DNA of 64,000 bases from Actinomadura coerulea. Its GTDB lineage: Bacteria; Actinomycetota; Actinomycetes; Streptosporangiales; Streptosporangiaceae. A program made the position numbers and the translations under genes. Shown in pieces: positions 39,983-48,622 of this stretch (its first letter is position 1; every line of letters begins with the position of its first letter). Under the pieces are notes generated by a model. That model saw only the letters and a list, made by a program, of their open reading frames with translations, did not search any database and was not told the DNA's origin. The DNA lies in assembly GCF_014208105.1 (NCBI RefSeq), contig NZ_JACHMQ010000001.1:2108001-2172000 (forward strand). Direction: 5' to 3'.

Positions 39983-40648
39983 TCACCGGCCCGCGCGGGG
40001 CAGCACCAGGCCGCTCTCGTAGGCGGCCACGACCGCCTGGACGCGGTCGCGCAGCCCGAGCTTGCGCAGGATCCGGCTGACGTGGGTCTTGACCGTCTCC
40101 TCCCCCACGACCAGCCGGCCGGCGATCTCCGCGTTGGACAGGCCCGCCGCGACCAGCCGCAGCACCTCGGTCTCGCGCGGGGTCAGCTCGCCCAGTGCCG
40201 GCCCAGGCGACGGCGGGCGCGGCCGCAGCCGCGCGAACTCCCCGATGAGGCGGCGGGTGACGGCCGGGGCCAGCAGCGCCTCCCCGGCGGCGACGACGCG
40301 GACGGCGTCGAACAGCCGCTCGGCCGTGACGTCCTTGAGCAGGAACCCGCTGGCGCCGGCGACCAGAGCGTCGTAGACGTGCTCGTCGAGGTCGAACGTG
40401 GTCAGCATCAGCACCCGCGGCGGGTCGGGCTCGGCGGTGACGCGGCGCGTGGCCTCGATGCCGTCCATGACCGGCATCCGCACGTCCATCAGCACGACGT
40501 CGGGACGATGGTCGCGGCACACCCGCACCGCGGCGGAGCCGTCGGCCGCCGACGCCACCACCTCCAGGTCCGGCTGGGTGCCCAGCAGGGCCCCGAACCC
40601 GGCGCGGACGACCTCCTGGTCGTCGGCCACCACGACGCGGACGCTCAC
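39983..40648 (-). CDS. NarL/LuxR-type response regulator
   Basis: A 221-residue regulator. Receiver domain with ADDQ, phosphoacceptor D55 in VVLMDVRMPVMDG, Thr in MLTTFD and Lys in FLLKD. C-terminal LuxR helix-turn-helix with LTPRETEVLRLVAAGLSNAEIAGRLVVGEETVKTHVSRIL (given by landmarks at about 155-195). GTG at 40648 follows GGGGGAGGAG and overlaps the stop... of the kinase upstream on the same strand. It pairs with the DesK-like kinase at 40645 and faces an ABC exporter operon, the usual target of such systems in actinomycetes. Confidence 0.93.
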   Translation of the reverse strand: MSVRVVVADDQEVVRAGFGALLGTQPDLEVVASAADGSAAVRVCRDHRPDVVLMDVRMPVMDGIEATRRVTAEPDPPRVLMLTTFDLDEHVYDALVAGASGFLLKDVTAERLFDAVRVVAAGEALLAPAVTRRLIGEFARLRPRPPSPGPALGELTPRETEVLRLVAAGLSNAEIAGRLVVGEETVKTHVSRILRKLGLRDRVQAVVAAYESGLVLPRAGR

Positions 40649-41661
40649 GGCTCCTCCCCCAGCGGCAGCGTCGCCTCCACCAGGAACCCGCCGGCGGGCC
40701 CCGGGCCGGTGCGCAGGTCGCCGCCGACGGCGGCGGCGCGCTCGCGCATGCCGAGCAGCCCGTGCCCGGCCGGGCTCCCGCCGGGGCCGCCTGGGCCGGG
40801 GCCGTTGTCGCGGACGCTGACGCGCAGCGCGTCCGGGGCGTAGTCGAGCTCCACGTCGACGGCGGCGCCGGCCGCGTGCCTGCGGGCGTTGGTCAGGGCC
40901 TCCTGGACGATCCGGAAGGCGGCCAGCTCCAGCCCGGGATCCAGGGCCGCGACGTGCCCGCCGACGATCAGGCGGACGCCCGCGGCGCCCGACTCGCGGG
41001 TCTGGTCGACCAGGTCGAGGAGCTCCTGCAGGCCCGGCTGGGGACGGCGGGTCGGCTCGGCGCCGGCGTCCTCGCGCAGCACGCCGAGCAGCCGCCGCAT
41101 CTCGGTGAGCGCGGTGCGGGCGGTGTCGCCGATGGCCAGCAGCCGCTTCGCCCCCTCCTCCGGCATGCCGGGGACCGCGAGCCGGGCCGTCTCGGCCTGC
41201 ACGGAGATCATCGAGATGTGGTGGGCGACGACGTCGTGCAGCTCTCGGGCGATGCGGGCGCGCTCGCCGCGCGCCGTGTGCTCCAGCAGGGTGGTCTCGA
41301 ACGCCCGCCGGGAGGCGTCGCGCGCGGCCGCCTCGGCGCGGCGCCGCAGGACGCGGCGGCGCGCCAGGACCGTCCAGACCGTGGCGAGGGCGGCGAGGGC
41401 GGCGACGGCCGGCCCCCGGTGCAGGACGCACGCCGCGGCCGCGGCGGCGGTGATCACGGCGGCGGCCGCCGGGCCCCGGTCGCGGACGGCCGCCAGGGGG
41501 AGCGTCGCGCACACGTCCACCACCAGTGCCAGCGCCAGGACCACGCCCGAGCCGTGGGTGCGGTAGACGGCCTCGGCGGCGGCGGCCGCGGCCAGGCAGC
41601 CGCCGGCCACCGGCCACCGCGCCCGCTCCGCGGTCCCGTCGCTGTCGCCCACGAACGCCAT
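40645..41661 (-). CDS. Sensor histidine kinase, NarL-system (HisKA_3) type
   Basis: A 338-residue kinase. The first 110 residues carry about four hydrophobic segments with almost no loops, so it senses within or at the membrane. The dimerisation domain reads ERARIARELHDVVAHHISMI with the phosphorylated His in LHDVVAHH; the ATPase domain has ALTNARRHA, DNGPGPGG and GHGLLGMRERA. It ends in a GTGA overlap with the response regulator. ATG at 41661 is the best-placed start; no clear Shine-Dalgarno is seen. Divergent from the ABC exporter at 41788, which it probably controls in response to envelope or drug stress. Confidence 0.92.
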   Translation of the reverse strand: MAFVGDSDGTAERARWPVAGGCLAAAAAAEAVYRTHGSGVVLALALVVDVCATLPLAAVRDRGPAAAAVITAAAAAACVLHRGPAVAALAALATVWTVLARRRVLRRRAEAAARDASRRAFETTLLEHTARGERARIARELHDVVAHHISMISVQAETARLAVPGMPEEGAKRLLAIGDTARTALTEMRRLLGVLREDAGAEPTRRPQPGLQELLDLVDQTRESGAAGVRLIVGGHVAALDPGLELAAFRIVQEALTNARRHAAGAAVDVELDYAPDALRVSVRDNGPGPGGPGGSPAGHGLLGMRERAAAVGGDLRTGPGPAGGFLVEATLPLGEEP

Positions 41662-41787
41662 TGTGGCGCGGACGGCGCCGCGGCGGCGTCCCTCCCCCGG
41701 GGGACGCCCGGTCCCCCGCCCCCGCCCGCCAAGACGCCTCCCGGGCGTGACGACCCGCGGCGGCGGCGCTCCGTAGTGTCCCGGTCC

Positions 41788-42717
41788 ATGGAAGCAACCA
41801 TCGAAGTCCGGGCTCTGCGCAAGCGGTACGGGCCCACCCTCGCCGTGGACGGCCTGTCGTTCACCGTCGGCCCCGGGCAGGTCACCGGGTTCGTCGGCCC
41901 GAACGGCGCCGGCAAGTCCACCACCATGCGGATGATCATGGGGTTGGACCGGCCGGACGGCGGGACGGCGCTGGTCGGCGGCCGGCCCTACCGGTCGCTG
42001 CGGGCGCCGCTGTGCCGGCTCGGGGCGATGCTGGACGCGTCCGCGGTCCATCCGGCCCGCCGCGCCCGCGACCACCTGTTGTGGCTCGCGCACGCCAACG
42101 GGCTGCCGGTCCGGCGGGTGGACGAGGTGATCGGGCTGACCGGGCTGGCGAGCGCGGCCCGCCGCCGGGCGGGCGGGTTCTCCCTCGGCATGCGGCAGCG
42201 GCTCGGGATCGCCGCGGCGCTGCTCGGGGACCCGCCGGTGCTGATGTTCGACGAGCCGGTCAACGGCCTGGACCCCGAGGGCGTCACCTGGATCCGGGGG
42301 CTGCTGCGGTCGCTGGCGGCCGAGGGGCGCGCCGTCCTGGTCTCCAGCCACCTGATGGGCGAGCTGGAGGGCGGCGCGGACCACCTCGTGGTGATCGGGC
42401 GGGGCCGGCTGATCGCCGACACCAGGGTCGCGGACCTTCTGGAGGCCGCGTCCGGCGGCCGGGTGGAGGTGCGCACGGCCGAGCGCCGGGACGCCATGAC
42501 CGTCCTGGCCCGCGCGGGCGCGACGGTGGCGGCGTCCGGCCCCGACGCCGTCACCGTCACGGGACTGGCCGCCGAGCGGGTCGTGGCGGTGCTCACCGAG
42601 GCCGGGGTGGGGTTCAGCGGTGTCGGTGAGCACCGCGCGTCGCTGGAGGAGGCCTACATGGAGCTGACCCGGGACGCGGTGGAGTTCCAGGCGGCGCAGG
42701 GGCGGGAGCCCCGGTGA
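41788..42717 (+). CDS. ABC transporter ATP-binding protein
   Basis: A 309-residue ATPase of the bacitracin/CcmA-like group. Walker A GPNGAGKSTT, signature FSLGMRQRLG, Walker B VLMFDEPVNG, D-loop LDPEG and H-loop VSSHLMGE are intact. The C-terminal part (about 215-300) is a small dimerisation or regulatory domain. ATG at 41788 has TAGTGT 8 nt upstream and no Shine-Dalgarno, so probably leaderless. It is joined to two permease genes by GTGA and ATGA overlaps. With the divergent two-component system it looks like an inducible exporter for a lipid or antibiotic. Confidence 0.92.
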   Translation: MEATIEVRALRKRYGPTLAVDGLSFTVGPGQVTGFVGPNGAGKSTTMRMIMGLDRPDGGTALVGGRPYRSLRAPLCRLGAMLDASAVHPARRARDHLLWLAHANGLPVRRVDEVIGLTGLASAARRRAGGFSLGMRQRLGIAAALLGDPPVLMFDEPVNGLDPEGVTWIRGLLRSLAAEGRAVLVSSHLMGELEGGADHLVVIGRGRLIADTRVADLLEAASGGRVEVRTAERRDAMTVLARAGATVAASGPDAVTVTGLAAERVVAVLTEAGVGFSGVGEHRASLEEAYMELTRDAVEFQAAQGREPR

Positions 42718-44168
42718 GCGCCGCGGAGACCGCCGCGGCGGCGTCGTACCGCAGCACGGTCCAGGACAGGGCCCGCGACGGGTTCGGGCGGCTGCTGGCC
42801 GCCGAGTGGACCAAGCTGCGCACCGTCCGCCGCTGGATGCTGGCCCTGCCGGCGGCGGTGCTGCTGACCGTGCTGGTGGCGCTGCTCGCGGCGGCCGGGA
42901 GCCAGTCCACCGGCTCGGGCGGCGGGCCGTCCGACCCGGAACTCCTGCAGATCAACGACCTGGGCCACTACACCTACCGGCCGCTGGCGGGAGACGGCTC
43001 GGTCGTCGCGCGCGTCACCTCCCAGGAGGGCGGCGGCGCGTGGGCCAAGGCGGGCCTGATGGTCAGGGGGAGCACCAAGGGGGGCACCCCGTATGCGGCG
43101 CTGGCGGTGACGCCGGGGCACGGCGTCCGCCTCCTCAGCGGCTACAAGAGCGGCGGCGCCGGCGGCGGGACGGTCACCGTGCCGCGCTGGCTGAAGCTGA
43201 CCCGCGCCGGGACCGACGTCACGGGCTACGCCTCGGCCGACGGCCGCGGCTGGAGCCGCGTCGGTTCCGTCCGGCTGAAGGGACTGCCGCGCACGGCCCT
43301 GGCGGGCGTGTTCGTGGCCGCCCCCGACGACGTCGAAGTGCGGCGCATGTTCGGCGGGGAGAGCATCTCAGGACGGCCCTCCTCCACGCGCGCGACGTTC
43401 GACCAGGTGGCGGTGTCGCCCGAGAGACCGGACGCCGCCTGGCAGGACCGCGCCGCCCCGGGCGGCCCGGCGGCCGACCCGTCCCTGGACGGCCGCACCG
43501 GGTCCGCGGGAACGCTGGCGCTCAGGGGCGTGGGCGACATCGGGCCCAACCTGTTCGCCGACGACGTCACCAGGACCACCCTGTCCGGCGCGCTGGTCGG
43601 GCAGGTCGCGATCGTGACGCTGGCGGTGCTGTTCGTGACGGCCGAGTACCGGCGCGGGATGCTGCGGACCACGTTCGCGGCAGCCCCGCGGCGCGGCCGG
43701 GTACTGGCGGCCAAGGCGGTCGTGGTGGGCCTGGCGTCGCTGGCGGCGGGGCTGGTCGCCGCGTTCGGTTCGGTGCTGCTCGCCGGGCCGGTGGAGCACG
43801 CGCACGGCCTCGCGGCGCCGTCCCTGGCCCACGGCGCGGTGCTGCGCGCGGTCACCGGGACGGGGGCCCTGTTCGCCCTGATCGCCGTGTTCTCGCTGGC
43901 GGTCGCGGTGATCGTGCGGCGCGGCGCGCCCGCGATCACGATCGTGCTGCTGCTTCTGATCGTCCCGCAGATCGTGGCGACCGGGCTGCCGCTGTCGGCG
44001 GCCCGGTGGCTGGAGCGCCTCACCCCGGCGGCCGGGTTCGCGGTCCAGCAGACCGTCGACCGCGCCGGCCAGTCGATCGGCCCGTGGGCCGGGCTCGGGG
44101 TGCTGTGCGCGTACACGGCGGCCGCGCTGGCCGCCGCCGCGTGGCTGGTCGGGAGGCGCGACGCATGA
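42714..44168 (+). CDS. ABC-2 permease with inserted extracellular beta-sandwich domain
   Basis: A 484-residue permease. The N-terminal EWTKLRTVRRWMLALPAAVLL is the start of ABC-2 subunits that pair with CcmA-like ATPases. After the first helix (about 42-62) comes an inserted domain of about 180 residues with beta-strands and GGAWAKAGLMVRGSTKGGTPYAALAV (shown by landmarks at 110-135) and ATFDQVAV, like the DUF1349/concanavalin fold that binds sugars. The remaining helices start near 295. GTG at 42714 overlaps the ATPase stop. An extracellular carbohydrate-like domain in an exporter suggests recognition of a glycosylated or cell-wall ligand. Companion permease follows. Confidence 0.85.
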   Translation: MSAAETAAAASYRSTVQDRARDGFGRLLAAEWTKLRTVRRWMLALPAAVLLTVLVALLAAAGSQSTGSGGGPSDPELLQINDLGHYTYRPLAGDGSVVARVTSQEGGGAWAKAGLMVRGSTKGGTPYAALAVTPGHGVRLLSGYKSGGAGGGTVTVPRWLKLTRAGTDVTGYASADGRGWSRVGSVRLKGLPRTALAGVFVAAPDDVEVRRMFGGESISGRPSSTRATFDQVAVSPERPDAAWQDRAAPGGPAADPSLDGRTGSAGTLALRGVGDIGPNLFADDVTRTTLSGALVGQVAIVTLAVLFVTAEYRRGMLRTTFAAAPRRGRVLAAKAVVVGLASLAAGLVAAFGSVLLAGPVEHAHGLAAPSLAHGAVLRAVTGTGALFALIAVFSLAVAVIVRRGAPAITIVLLLLIVPQIVATGLPLSAARWLERLTPAAGFAVQQTVDRAGQSIGPWAGLGVLCAYTAAALAAAAWLVGRRDA

Positions 44169-44974
44169 CCGGCCGGGCGTGGACGGGCCTGCACGCGCTG
44201 CGCGCCGAGTGGACGAAGCTGCGCACGGTGCCCAGCACCGCGTGGCTCGCGCCGGCGCTGGCGGTGCTGGTCGCCGCGGTCGGCGCGGCGGTGACCGGGA
44301 CGGTGGACACCGCGCACTGCACGGCCCCCGCCGGATGCGTGGAGGACACGCCGAAGCTGGCGCTGTCGGGTGTGCAGGTCGGGCAGGTGGCCGCGGTGGT
44401 CCTCGGGGTCCTGGCGGTCGGAGGCGAGTACGCCGCGGGGACGATCGCCGCGACGCTGGCGGCGGTACCGGGGCGGACCACCGTGCTGGCCGCCAAGGCC
44501 GCCGTGGTCGCGGGGCTCGTCGCCGCGGGCGGGACGGCCGGGGTGCTGGCGTCGCTGGCGGCCGGGCGGGGCGTCCTGCCCGGCAACGGCTTCACGGCCG
44601 CGAACGGCTACCCGCCGCTGTCGCTCGCCGACGGGCCCACCGCCCGCGCGGCCGCCGGAACCGTCCTCTACCTGGTGCTGGTGGCGCTGCTGGCCCTGGG
44701 GGCGGGGACGGTGCTGCGCGAGCAGGCGGTGGCGATCAGCGCGGTGCTGGCGCTGCTGTGGATCGTGCCGGTCCTCGTCCGGCTGGTCGGGGACGAGGAG
44801 TGGCGGGAGCGGCTGGAGAGGGTCTCCCCGATGACGGCGGGCCTGGCCGTCCAGGCGACGCGGGGCGTGGACCGGCTGCCGATCGGGCCGTGGGAGGGCC
44901 TCGGAGTGCTGGCCGCCTACACGGCCGCGGCGCTGGTGGCGGGCGGCGCCGCGCTCGCCGTCCGCGACGCCTGA
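44165..44974 (+). CDS. ABC-2 type permease, second subunit
   Basis: A 269-residue permease with six hydrophobic segments. It shares with the preceding permease the N-terminal LRAEWTKLRTVPS, GQVAAVVLGVLAVGGEYAAGTI and the C-terminal PIGPWEGLGVLAAYTAAALV, so the two arose by duplication, but it lacks the inserted extracellular domain. ATG at 44165 overlaps the previous stop (ATGA). The ATPase plus two unequal permeases would form a heteromeric exporter. The end is 3 nt from the converging FxsA gene. Confidence 0.9.
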   Translation: MTGRAWTGLHALRAEWTKLRTVPSTAWLAPALAVLVAAVGAAVTGTVDTAHCTAPAGCVEDTPKLALSGVQVGQVAAVVLGVLAVGGEYAAGTIAATLAAVPGRTTVLAAKAAVVAGLVAAGGTAGVLASLAAGRGVLPGNGFTAANGYPPLSLADGPTARAAAGTVLYLVLVALLALGAGTVLREQAVAISAVLALLWIVPVLVRLVGDEEWRERLERVSPMTAGLAVQATRGVDRLPIGPWEGLGVLAAYTAAALVAGGAALAVRDA

Positions 44975-44977
44975 GGG

Positions 44978-45520
44978 TCAGGCGCGCGACTTCCGGTCGC
45001 CGTGCCCGTCGGCGGCCTCGTCGTCGTGGAGGACCTCGCCGCGGACCACCGGTCCCGGCGGGGTCTCGACGCGTTCGGGCCCGGGCCGCCCTCCGAAGGG
45101 GTCGAACCCGGCCGCGCCGGGCGGGAACATGGTGGCGGCGCGCTCCTCGGCGGCCCGCATCCGCCGCGCCGCGAACGCCGACAGGGCGCGGCGGACGAGC
45201 GGGCGGGTGAACGGCAGCACGAACACGAGCCCGATCACGTCGGTGACGAAGCCGGGGACCAGCAGCAGCACGCCACCGGCCATGACCAGCGCCGCGTCCG
45301 CGACCTCCCGGTCGGGCAGCACCCCGCGCCGCGCCGTCTCCTGCAGGGCCCGCCACGCGCGGCGGCCCTCCCGGCGGACGATCCACGCGCCGAGCGCGGT
45401 CTCGGCGATCAGCAGGCCGACCGTGGGCCAGGCGCCGATCACCTCGCCGACCTGGATCAGCACGAAGATCTCCAGGACCGGCACCAGCAGGAGCGCCAGG
45501 ACGATCAGCAGCGGCAGCAT
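44978..45520 (-). CDS. fxsA: FxsA-family membrane protein
   Basis: A 180-residue protein of the FxsA family. Three to four hydrophobic segments lie in the first 110 residues: VLALLLVPVLEIFVLIQVGEVIG, WPTVGLLIAETALGAWIVRREG and ALVMAGGVLLLVPGFVTDVIG, with the family's Pro-Gly-hinge LLVPGFVTD. The tail is cytoplasmic, hydrophilic and Pro/Glu-rich. E. coli FxsA suppresses phage exclusion of T7 when overproduced; its normal role is unknown. It lies downstream of ppm and lnt on the same strand after 89 nt, an order seen in other actinomycetes. Confidence 0.9.
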   Translation of the reverse strand: MLPLLIVLALLLVPVLEIFVLIQVGEVIGAWPTVGLLIAETALGAWIVRREGRRAWRALQETARRGVLPDREVADAALVMAGGVLLLVPGFVTDVIGLVFVLPFTRPLVRRALSAFAARRMRAAEERAATMFPPGAAGFDPFGGRPGPERVETPPGPVVRGEVLHDDEAADGHGDRKSRA

Positions 45521-45609
45521 GGCTCCATCTTCGGGTTCGTCGAAAGCCTCTCCCCCGGTTCAACGCCGGGACGGCCCCGTTCGTTTCCCCGCGCCCGGCC
45601 CGGAGCGTC

Positions 45610-46356
45610 TCAGCCCGGGCCGCGGATCTTGCCGATGCGGTCGCTCATCCCCCACTGGGTGATGCGCAGCGCCGCCTCTGCCATCACGTCCCGGCTCATC
45701 TTGCTGGTCCCGTGGACCCGCTCGACGAAGGTGATCGGCACCTCGACCACGCGCAGCCCCTGCCGCAGGGCCCGCAGCGCCAGGTCGATCTGGAAGCAGT
45801 AGCCGCGCGAGTCGACGCCCTCCAGCCCGATCTTCTCCAGGGTCGCGGCGCGGAAGGCGCGGTAGCCGCCGGTGGAGTCGTGCAGCGGGATGCCGAGCAT
45901 CACGCGGGCGTAGGTGTTGGCGCCGCGCGACAGCGCCTCGCGCCGCTTCGGCCAGTTGCGGACCCGGCCGCCGGGCACCCAGCGGGCGCCGATGACCAGG
46001 TCGGCGTCCTCCAGCGCCGCCAGCAGCCGCGGCAGCTCCTCGGGCTGGTGGGAGCCGTCGGCGTCCATCTCGACCATGACGTCGTAGCCGTGCTCGGCGG
46101 CCCATCGGAACCCGGCGATGTAGGCGGGGCCGAGGCCCTCCTTGCCCTGCCGGTGCAGCACCTTGATCTGCTCGTCCGCGGCCGCCATCGCGTCGGCGGC
46201 CTCGCCGGTTCCGTCGGGGCTCGCGTCGTCCACCACGAGGACGTCCACCGACGGGACGGCCTCGCGCACCCGCCCGGCGATGCGCTCGATGTTGTCCCGC
46301 TCGTTGTACGTCGGGATGATCACGAGCACCCGGCCGAGCCCGGCTGGGATCTCCAT
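45610..46356 (-). CDS. ppm: Polyprenol monophosphomannose synthase (GT2)
   Basis: A 248-residue GT2 enzyme without membrane helices. Seen: VLVIIPTYNERDNIERI, VLVVDDASPDGTG, the metal-binding DxD in VEMDADGSHQPEELP, and RYCF-like GYCFQIDLALRALRQG with the C-terminal FVERVHGTSKMS typical of dolichyl-phosphate mannose synthases. It makes polyprenyl-phosphate mannose from GDP-mannose, the donor for lipomannan and protein O-mannosylation. In M. tuberculosis this domain is fused to Lnt as Ppm1; here it is a separate gene 5 nt downstream of lnt. ATG at 46356 is taken; TTG at 46365 is an alternative. Confidence 0.93.
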   Translation of the reverse strand: MEIPAGLGRVLVIIPTYNERDNIERIAGRVREAVPSVDVLVVDDASPDGTGEAADAMAAADEQIKVLHRQGKEGLGPAYIAGFRWAAEHGYDVMVEMDADGSHQPEELPRLLAALEDADLVIGARWVPGGRVRNWPKRREALSRGANTYARVMLGIPLHDSTGGYRAFRAATLEKIGLEGVDSRGYCFQIDLALRALRQGLRVVEVPITFVERVHGTSKMSRDVMAEAALRITQWGMSDRIGKIRGPG

Positions 46357-46361
46357 CGGCG

Positions 46362-48038
46362 TCAATTCCCCTCGTTCTTCCTGGCTGTCCATGCCGCCGC
46401 GCAGACCGCGCCGAGTCCGAGCAGCGCCAGCGCCCACTCCGGCGCCTCCCCCAGCCGGTCCGACGCCGTCCGCGACGTGCGCGCCGGGACGGACGCGACC
46501 TGGACGGCCGGGACGAACTCCCGGGACCGGTCGACCATCCGGCCGTCGGGGGCGACGATGGCGCTGATCCCGCTCGTCGCGGCTACCAAGATCGTACGGC
46601 CATGTTCGACCGCCCGCAGCCGCGACATGGCGATCTGCTGGGGCGGCAGGCTGGTCTTGCCGTAGGTGGCGTTGTTGGTCTGCACGACCAGCAGGTTCCC
46701 GCGCGAGACGTCGCGGACCTCCTTGTCGTAGGCGACCTCGAAGCAGATCACGTCGCCGATGTCCACCGGCCCGAGCTCCATCACTCCGGAGCGGTCGCCC
46801 TTGGCGAAGTCGCGGGGGATCCGCTCGAACCGGGTGATCAGCTTGGTCAGGACGTCGCGGAACGGCAGGTACTCGCCGAACGGGACGGGATGCCGCTTGA
46901 CGTAGTAGTCGCCCGGGCCGGTCCAGGGGTCCCAGACGATGCCGCGGTTCTCGACCTTCTCCCCGTCGGGGGTGTCGGTGAGGGCGCCGACGAGGACGGG
47001 GACGCCGATGTCCTTCACCGCGCCGTCGATGGCGTTGTAGGCGTCGGGCTCGGTGTAGGGGTCCAGGTCGCTGGCGTTCTCCGGCCACACCACCAGCTCC
47101 GGCTTGGCGAGCCGCCCCGCGCGGACCCGCGCGGCCAGATCGTGGGTGGCCTTGACGTGGTTGTCCAGCACGGCCTTGCGCTGGCCGAGGAAGTCCAGGC
47201 CGAGGCGCGGCACGTTGCCCTGGACGACCGCGACCGTGACCGGGCGGCCGTCGGCGGGCGTGGGGATCAGCAGGCCTCCGCCGACGACGGCGCCGACCGC
47301 GGCCAGGCAGACCGCCGCGGGCAGCAGCGCCCGGCGGGGCCGAGGCGGCTTACCCGCGTCCCCGCCCTGGTGGACGGCGCCCTCGGAGCGGGCGCGGTGG
47401 ACGGCCACCGCGGCGCAGGCGAGGAGCCCGCCGATCAGGGCCGTCAGGAACGTGACCAGCGGCGCGCCGCCGAAGGACGCGTAGGGGGTGAGAGGCGTGG
47501 CCGTCTGGCTGAACGCCAGCCGCGCCCACGGGAAGCCCCCGAAGGGCACGCGGCCGCGGACGAGCTCCTCCGCGACCCACAGCGCGGCCGTCCAGACCGG
47601 CCAGCCGGGAAGCCGGGTGACCACCGCGATCCCCGCGCCGAGGGGCAGGAAGTAGGCGGCCTCGACGAGGCTGAGGATGATCCAGCCGTCCGGGCCGATC
47701 CGGGAGATCCCCTCCAGCGCGGGGATGAAGAACGCCGCGCCGGCGAGGAAGGCGAGCCAGGCGCCGGTGCGGGCGGTCCGGCCGATCAGCACGAGGGTCA
47801 GCAGCGCGACGCCGACCGGCGCGAGGGGCGTGAGGTCGAACGGGGGGAGGGCCGGCCACATCAGCAGCCCGGCCGCCGCGGCCAGCAGCGTGCGGGGCCA
47901 GCCCGCGCGGCCGCCGGAGCGCAGGCCGCGCCGCAGGCGGCCGAGCCGCCCGCTCGGCGCCCCGGCGCCGGGCTCGCCGCCCGGGCCGTCGCCCGGCCCC
48001 GCCGCCGGCGACCGGTCCGGGAGGGTCTCCTGGGCCAC
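46362..48038 (-). CDS. lnt: Apolipoprotein N-acyltransferase
   Basis: A 558-residue membrane enzyme that adds the third acyl chain to lipoproteins. About seven transmembrane segments precede a periplasmic-side nitrilase domain with the catalytic triad Glu in VVWPENASD, Lys in YYVKRHPVPFGEYLP and Cys in GDVICFEVAYD, and a last helix near 530. The first 45 residues are a hydrophilic Gly/Pro-rich extension. GTG at 48038 follows GAGGTGGG. It forms an operon with ppm, as in other actinobacteria where the two proteins interact. A strong promoter at 48483 may drive it through a leader of about 440 nt. Confidence 0.94.
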   Translation of the reverse strand: MAQETLPDRSPAAGPGDGPGGEPGAGAPSGRLGRLRRGLRSGGRAGWPRTLLAAAAGLLMWPALPPFDLTPLAPVGVALLTLVLIGRTARTGAWLAFLAGAAFFIPALEGISRIGPDGWIILSLVEAAYFLPLGAGIAVVTRLPGWPVWTAALWVAEELVRGRVPFGGFPWARLAFSQTATPLTPYASFGGAPLVTFLTALIGGLLACAAVAVHRARSEGAVHQGGDAGKPPRPRRALLPAAVCLAAVGAVVGGGLLIPTPADGRPVTVAVVQGNVPRLGLDFLGQRKAVLDNHVKATHDLAARVRAGRLAKPELVVWPENASDLDPYTEPDAYNAIDGAVKDIGVPVLVGALTDTPDGEKVENRGIVWDPWTGPGDYYVKRHPVPFGEYLPFRDVLTKLITRFERIPRDFAKGDRSGVMELGPVDIGDVICFEVAYDKEVRDVSRGNLLVVQTNNATYGKTSLPPQQIAMSRLRAVEHGRTILVAATSGISAIVAPDGRMVDRSREFVPAVQVASVPARTSRTASDRLGEAPEWALALLGLGAVCAAAWTARKNEGN

Positions 48039-48173
48039 GTCCCACCTCGTTCACTCGGGTCTCTTCCGGAACGCTACCGGCCCCGGGCGCCCGCGGCGAC
48101 CATGGGCCCAGGTCGCGGCGGAAGCGGACGGCTCACCCGCTGCGGGGCGGAGGCCGTGGAGGGCCCGGGCACG

Positions 48174-48210
48174 GGGCCGCATTGGGCCGCACTGGGCTGC
48201 ACGGGGGCCG
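48174..48210. repeat. Short 10-bp tandem repeat
   Basis: Three to four imperfect copies of a 10-bp unit GGGCCGCAyT run in tandem. Inside the gene-free stretch 48039-48622 upstream of lnt; function unknown. Confidence 0.4.
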
Positions 48211-48390
48211 GACACGGAGGAGGGCCCGCGACATCCGTCGGGCCGGAGTCGTCCCACAGGCGGTGAGAACGAGGCTCCGTTTTCTACTGGATGTCCGGGC
48301 CCTTCCCGGGTCCAACCCCCCGCACGATCGGACGGCTCCGCCCGGACACGGCCGCGGATCACCGCGCTGGCTCGGGCGGGCACGGTGGCC

Positions 48391-48406
48391 GACCACTCGC
48401 GTGGTC
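48391..48406 (-). promoter_or_regulatory. GNRA-capped hairpin in the lnt leader region
   Basis: On the minus strand GACCAC and GTGGTC form a 6-bp stem closed by a GCGA tetraloop; CCGTGC (48380-48385) and GCACGG (48465-48470) can enclose it. It lies downstream of the promoter at 48483, so it would be part of the lnt 5' leader. No known riboswitch consensus was recognised. Confidence 0.3.
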
Positions 48407-48482
48407 CCCCGTTCCCGTCGCGGCGCGGCGCCCGGCGGCCCCTCAGGCGGCCGATCGGTGAGTCCCGTGCTGGACTGCAGCA

Positions 48483-48510
48483 AAACTACCGGCTTCCGCC
48501 ACCTTGTCAA
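48483..48510 (-). promoter_or_regulatory. Sigma-70-type promoter facing lnt
   Basis: On the minus strand TTGACA (48505-48510), 16 nt, TAGTTT (48483-48488) in a locally AT-rich segment of the 584-nt gene-free stretch 48039-48622. It is the best -35/-10 pair in the gap and points to lnt. The rest of the stretch holds the short tandem repeat and hairpin listed here and no convincing gene. Confidence 0.5.
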
Positions 48511-48622
48511 CCGCCGCATGTTCTGCGGCGACTCCATGTCGTCCCAGCTCAAAACCATGATCAGGGCGTTCGGCGATTTCGCCTGACGCCCTGCCGATCA
48601 CGGTTCCGCCGCGGGGCGCCGG

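Noticed and set aside
48380..48470. Possible c-di-AMP (ydaO-type) riboswitch
   Set aside because: A GGGGGACC-like piece and long-range stem are seen, but the conserved GAAUC-type blocks in order could not be found; kept only as an unnamed folded leader.
48182..48586. 134-codon plus-strand frame in the lnt upstream gap
   Set aside because: No Shine-Dalgarno, no domain and Arg/Pro-rich filler; the segment contains a good minus-strand promoter instead.
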